Notes under the pieces: model-generated
Told to the model about the DNA's origin: nothing
What the model saw: the letters and a program-made list of their open reading frames with translations, nothing else
Database searches by the model: none
Part shown: piece after piece, positions 5,959 through 6,201 of the stretch
Numbering within the stretch: position 1 is the first letter of the stretch
How the letters are laid out: the number at the start of each line of letters is the position of its first letter
Source of the DNA: a bacterium
Lineage (GTDB): Bacteria > Armatimonadota > HRBIN16
Assembly (NCBI GenBank): GCA_025057335.1
Contig: JANWXG010000162.1
Location: forward strand, 1-6,201
Length of the DNA stretch: 6,201 nt
Reading direction: 5' to 3'
Program-made: the position numbers and the translations under genes

Positions 5959-5986
5959 GAGATTCTTCGCTTCGCTCAGAATGACA
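5959..5986 (-). repeat. TGTCATNCTGAGCG repeat, minus-strand copy 2
   Basis: Identical to the copy at 5878-5904 over the shared 27 bases. The matching flank continues as AGAGGCGC after one differing base, so the true repeat unit is longer than the core. Confidence 0.8.
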
Positions 5987-6023
5987 AGAGGCGCTCGGGG
6001 ATGACCAGGTAGGTGGATGGCGA

Positions 6024-6038
6024 GGCTCCCGCCGAGCC
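6024..6038 (+). repeat. Short GGCTC/GAGCC hairpin, copy 3
   Basis: Perfect 5-bp stem around CCGCC, within the context GGCGA-GGCTC-CCGCC-GAGCC. Confidence 0.6.
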
Positions 6039-6051
6039 GAAGGTTCTCAAT

Positions 6052-6076
6052 GGTCGCGACGGAGCGCGACCCTCCA
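6052..6076 (-). repeat. REP-like element copy 10
   Basis: Perfect 7-bp stem GGTCGCG/CGCGACC around ACGGAG (6059-6064), with the intact CTCCA tail (6072-6076). One of the best-preserved copies and a good query for a genome search. Confidence 0.88.
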
Positions 6077-6080
6077 GTAT

Positions 6081-6109
6081 TGTCATGCTGAGCTGCAGGC
6101 GAGGTCTCT
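6081..6109 (+). repeat. TGTCATNCTGAGCG repeat, degenerate plus-strand copy
   Basis: Starts TGTCATGCTGAGC, then diverges (TGCAGG) and ends GCGAGGTCTCT, about the same length as the intact copies downstream. Confidence 0.6.
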
Positions 6110-6114
6110 CTTCC

Positions 6115-6142
6115 TGTCACGCTGAGCGAAAGCGAAACATCT
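6115..6142 (+). repeat. TGTCATNCTGAGCG repeat, plus-strand copy
   Basis: Matches the copy at 6153-6180 at all but two of 28 positions: CACGCT for CATGCT and AACAT for AGCAT. These changes break part of the terminal stem. Confidence 0.75.
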
Positions 6143-6152
6143 GGTTTGTCCT

Positions 6153-6180
6153 TGTCATGCTGAGCGAAAGCGAAGCATCT
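6153..6180 (+). repeat. TGTCATNCTGAGCG repeat, plus-strand copy, intact
   Basis: ATGCT (6157-6161) and AGCAT (6174-6178) form the terminal stem. In the minus-strand copies the same positions are ATTCT/AGAAT, so the middle pair has changed on both sides. Confidence 0.78.
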
Positions 6181-6182
6181 CT

Positions 6183-6201
6183 GAGATTCTTCGTCCTACT
6201 C
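6183..6201 (-). repeat. TGTCATNCTGAGCG repeat, copy cut by the window edge
   Basis: GAGATTCTTCG is the start of a minus-strand copy. The following TCCTACTC differs from the local copies, so this is a loop variant or a truncated copy that continues past the window. Confidence 0.5.

Larger units (their letters stand above)
5583..6201. repeat. Gene-free 619-bp mosaic of several dispersed repeat families
   Basis: No frame here shows a recognisable protein; the open frames carry repeat-derived peptides such as LEGRAPSRP, EGEAPAE and VILSEAKNL. The interval contains four 25-bp REP-like elements, three short GAGCC-type hairpins, and at least five copies plus fragments of a 'TGTCATNCTGAGCG' element. 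Single hairpins join them. It lies upstream of the lipid kinase gene, so that gene's promoter should be in or near its first ~100 bp, but no convincing -35/-10 pair was found. The 5583-5657 part shows only weak, decayed inverted matches. Confidence 0.85.

Noticed and set aside
5800..6120. 106-residue minus-strand ORF with two VILSEAKNL units
   Set aside because: The duplicated peptide comes from two copies of a dispersed nucleotide repeat. Such ORFs are a known annotation artefact.

Overview
The window reads as bacterial chromosome of fairly high GC: cell-envelope and lipid genes separated by repeat-rich intergenic DNA. There is no taxonomic marker. The dense small palindromic repeats, including the type whose translation gives 'LEGRAPSRP' and 'VILSEAKNL' peptides, recall environmental and thermophilic lineages such as Armatimonadota. 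That is a weak inference, not a determination.

Layout. Bases 1-294 (+) are the 3' end of a gene whose tail resembles the C-terminus of class A penicillin-binding proteins. Two bases later comes a complete penicillin-binding protein 2 (297-2096, +), so the two probably form a peptidoglycan-synthesis operon. A 339-bp gap (2097-2435) holds six copies of a 25-bp palindromic element, arranged as two tandem trios. Next are a YjbQ/UPF0047 protein (2436-2849, +) and, 68 bp on, a long-chain acyl-CoA synthetase (2918-4702, +), with a perfect 12-bp hairpin between them. A DagK/YegS-type lipid kinase (4659-5582, -) converges on the synthetase and overlaps its 3' end by 44 bp. The last 619 bp (5583-6201), upstream of the kinase, contain no credible gene. 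They are a mosaic of at least three repeat families.

How the parts relate. The two PBP genes act in wall synthesis. The acyl-CoA synthetase activates fatty acids and the lipid kinase phosphorylates diacylglycerol-like lipids, so both touch phospholipid metabolism, but they are convergent and not one operon.

The most notable signal is the 25-bp element: TGGAG, a 7-base arm, the loop CTCYGT, and the complementary arm. Its stems vary with compensating changes, its loop is nearly constant, and a GGAG tetranucleotide sits directly 5' of the hairpin. Some copies are in inverted pairs with tails facing. This matches the architecture of REP/BIME elements mobilised by RAYT (Y1) transposases. No transposase is present in the window.
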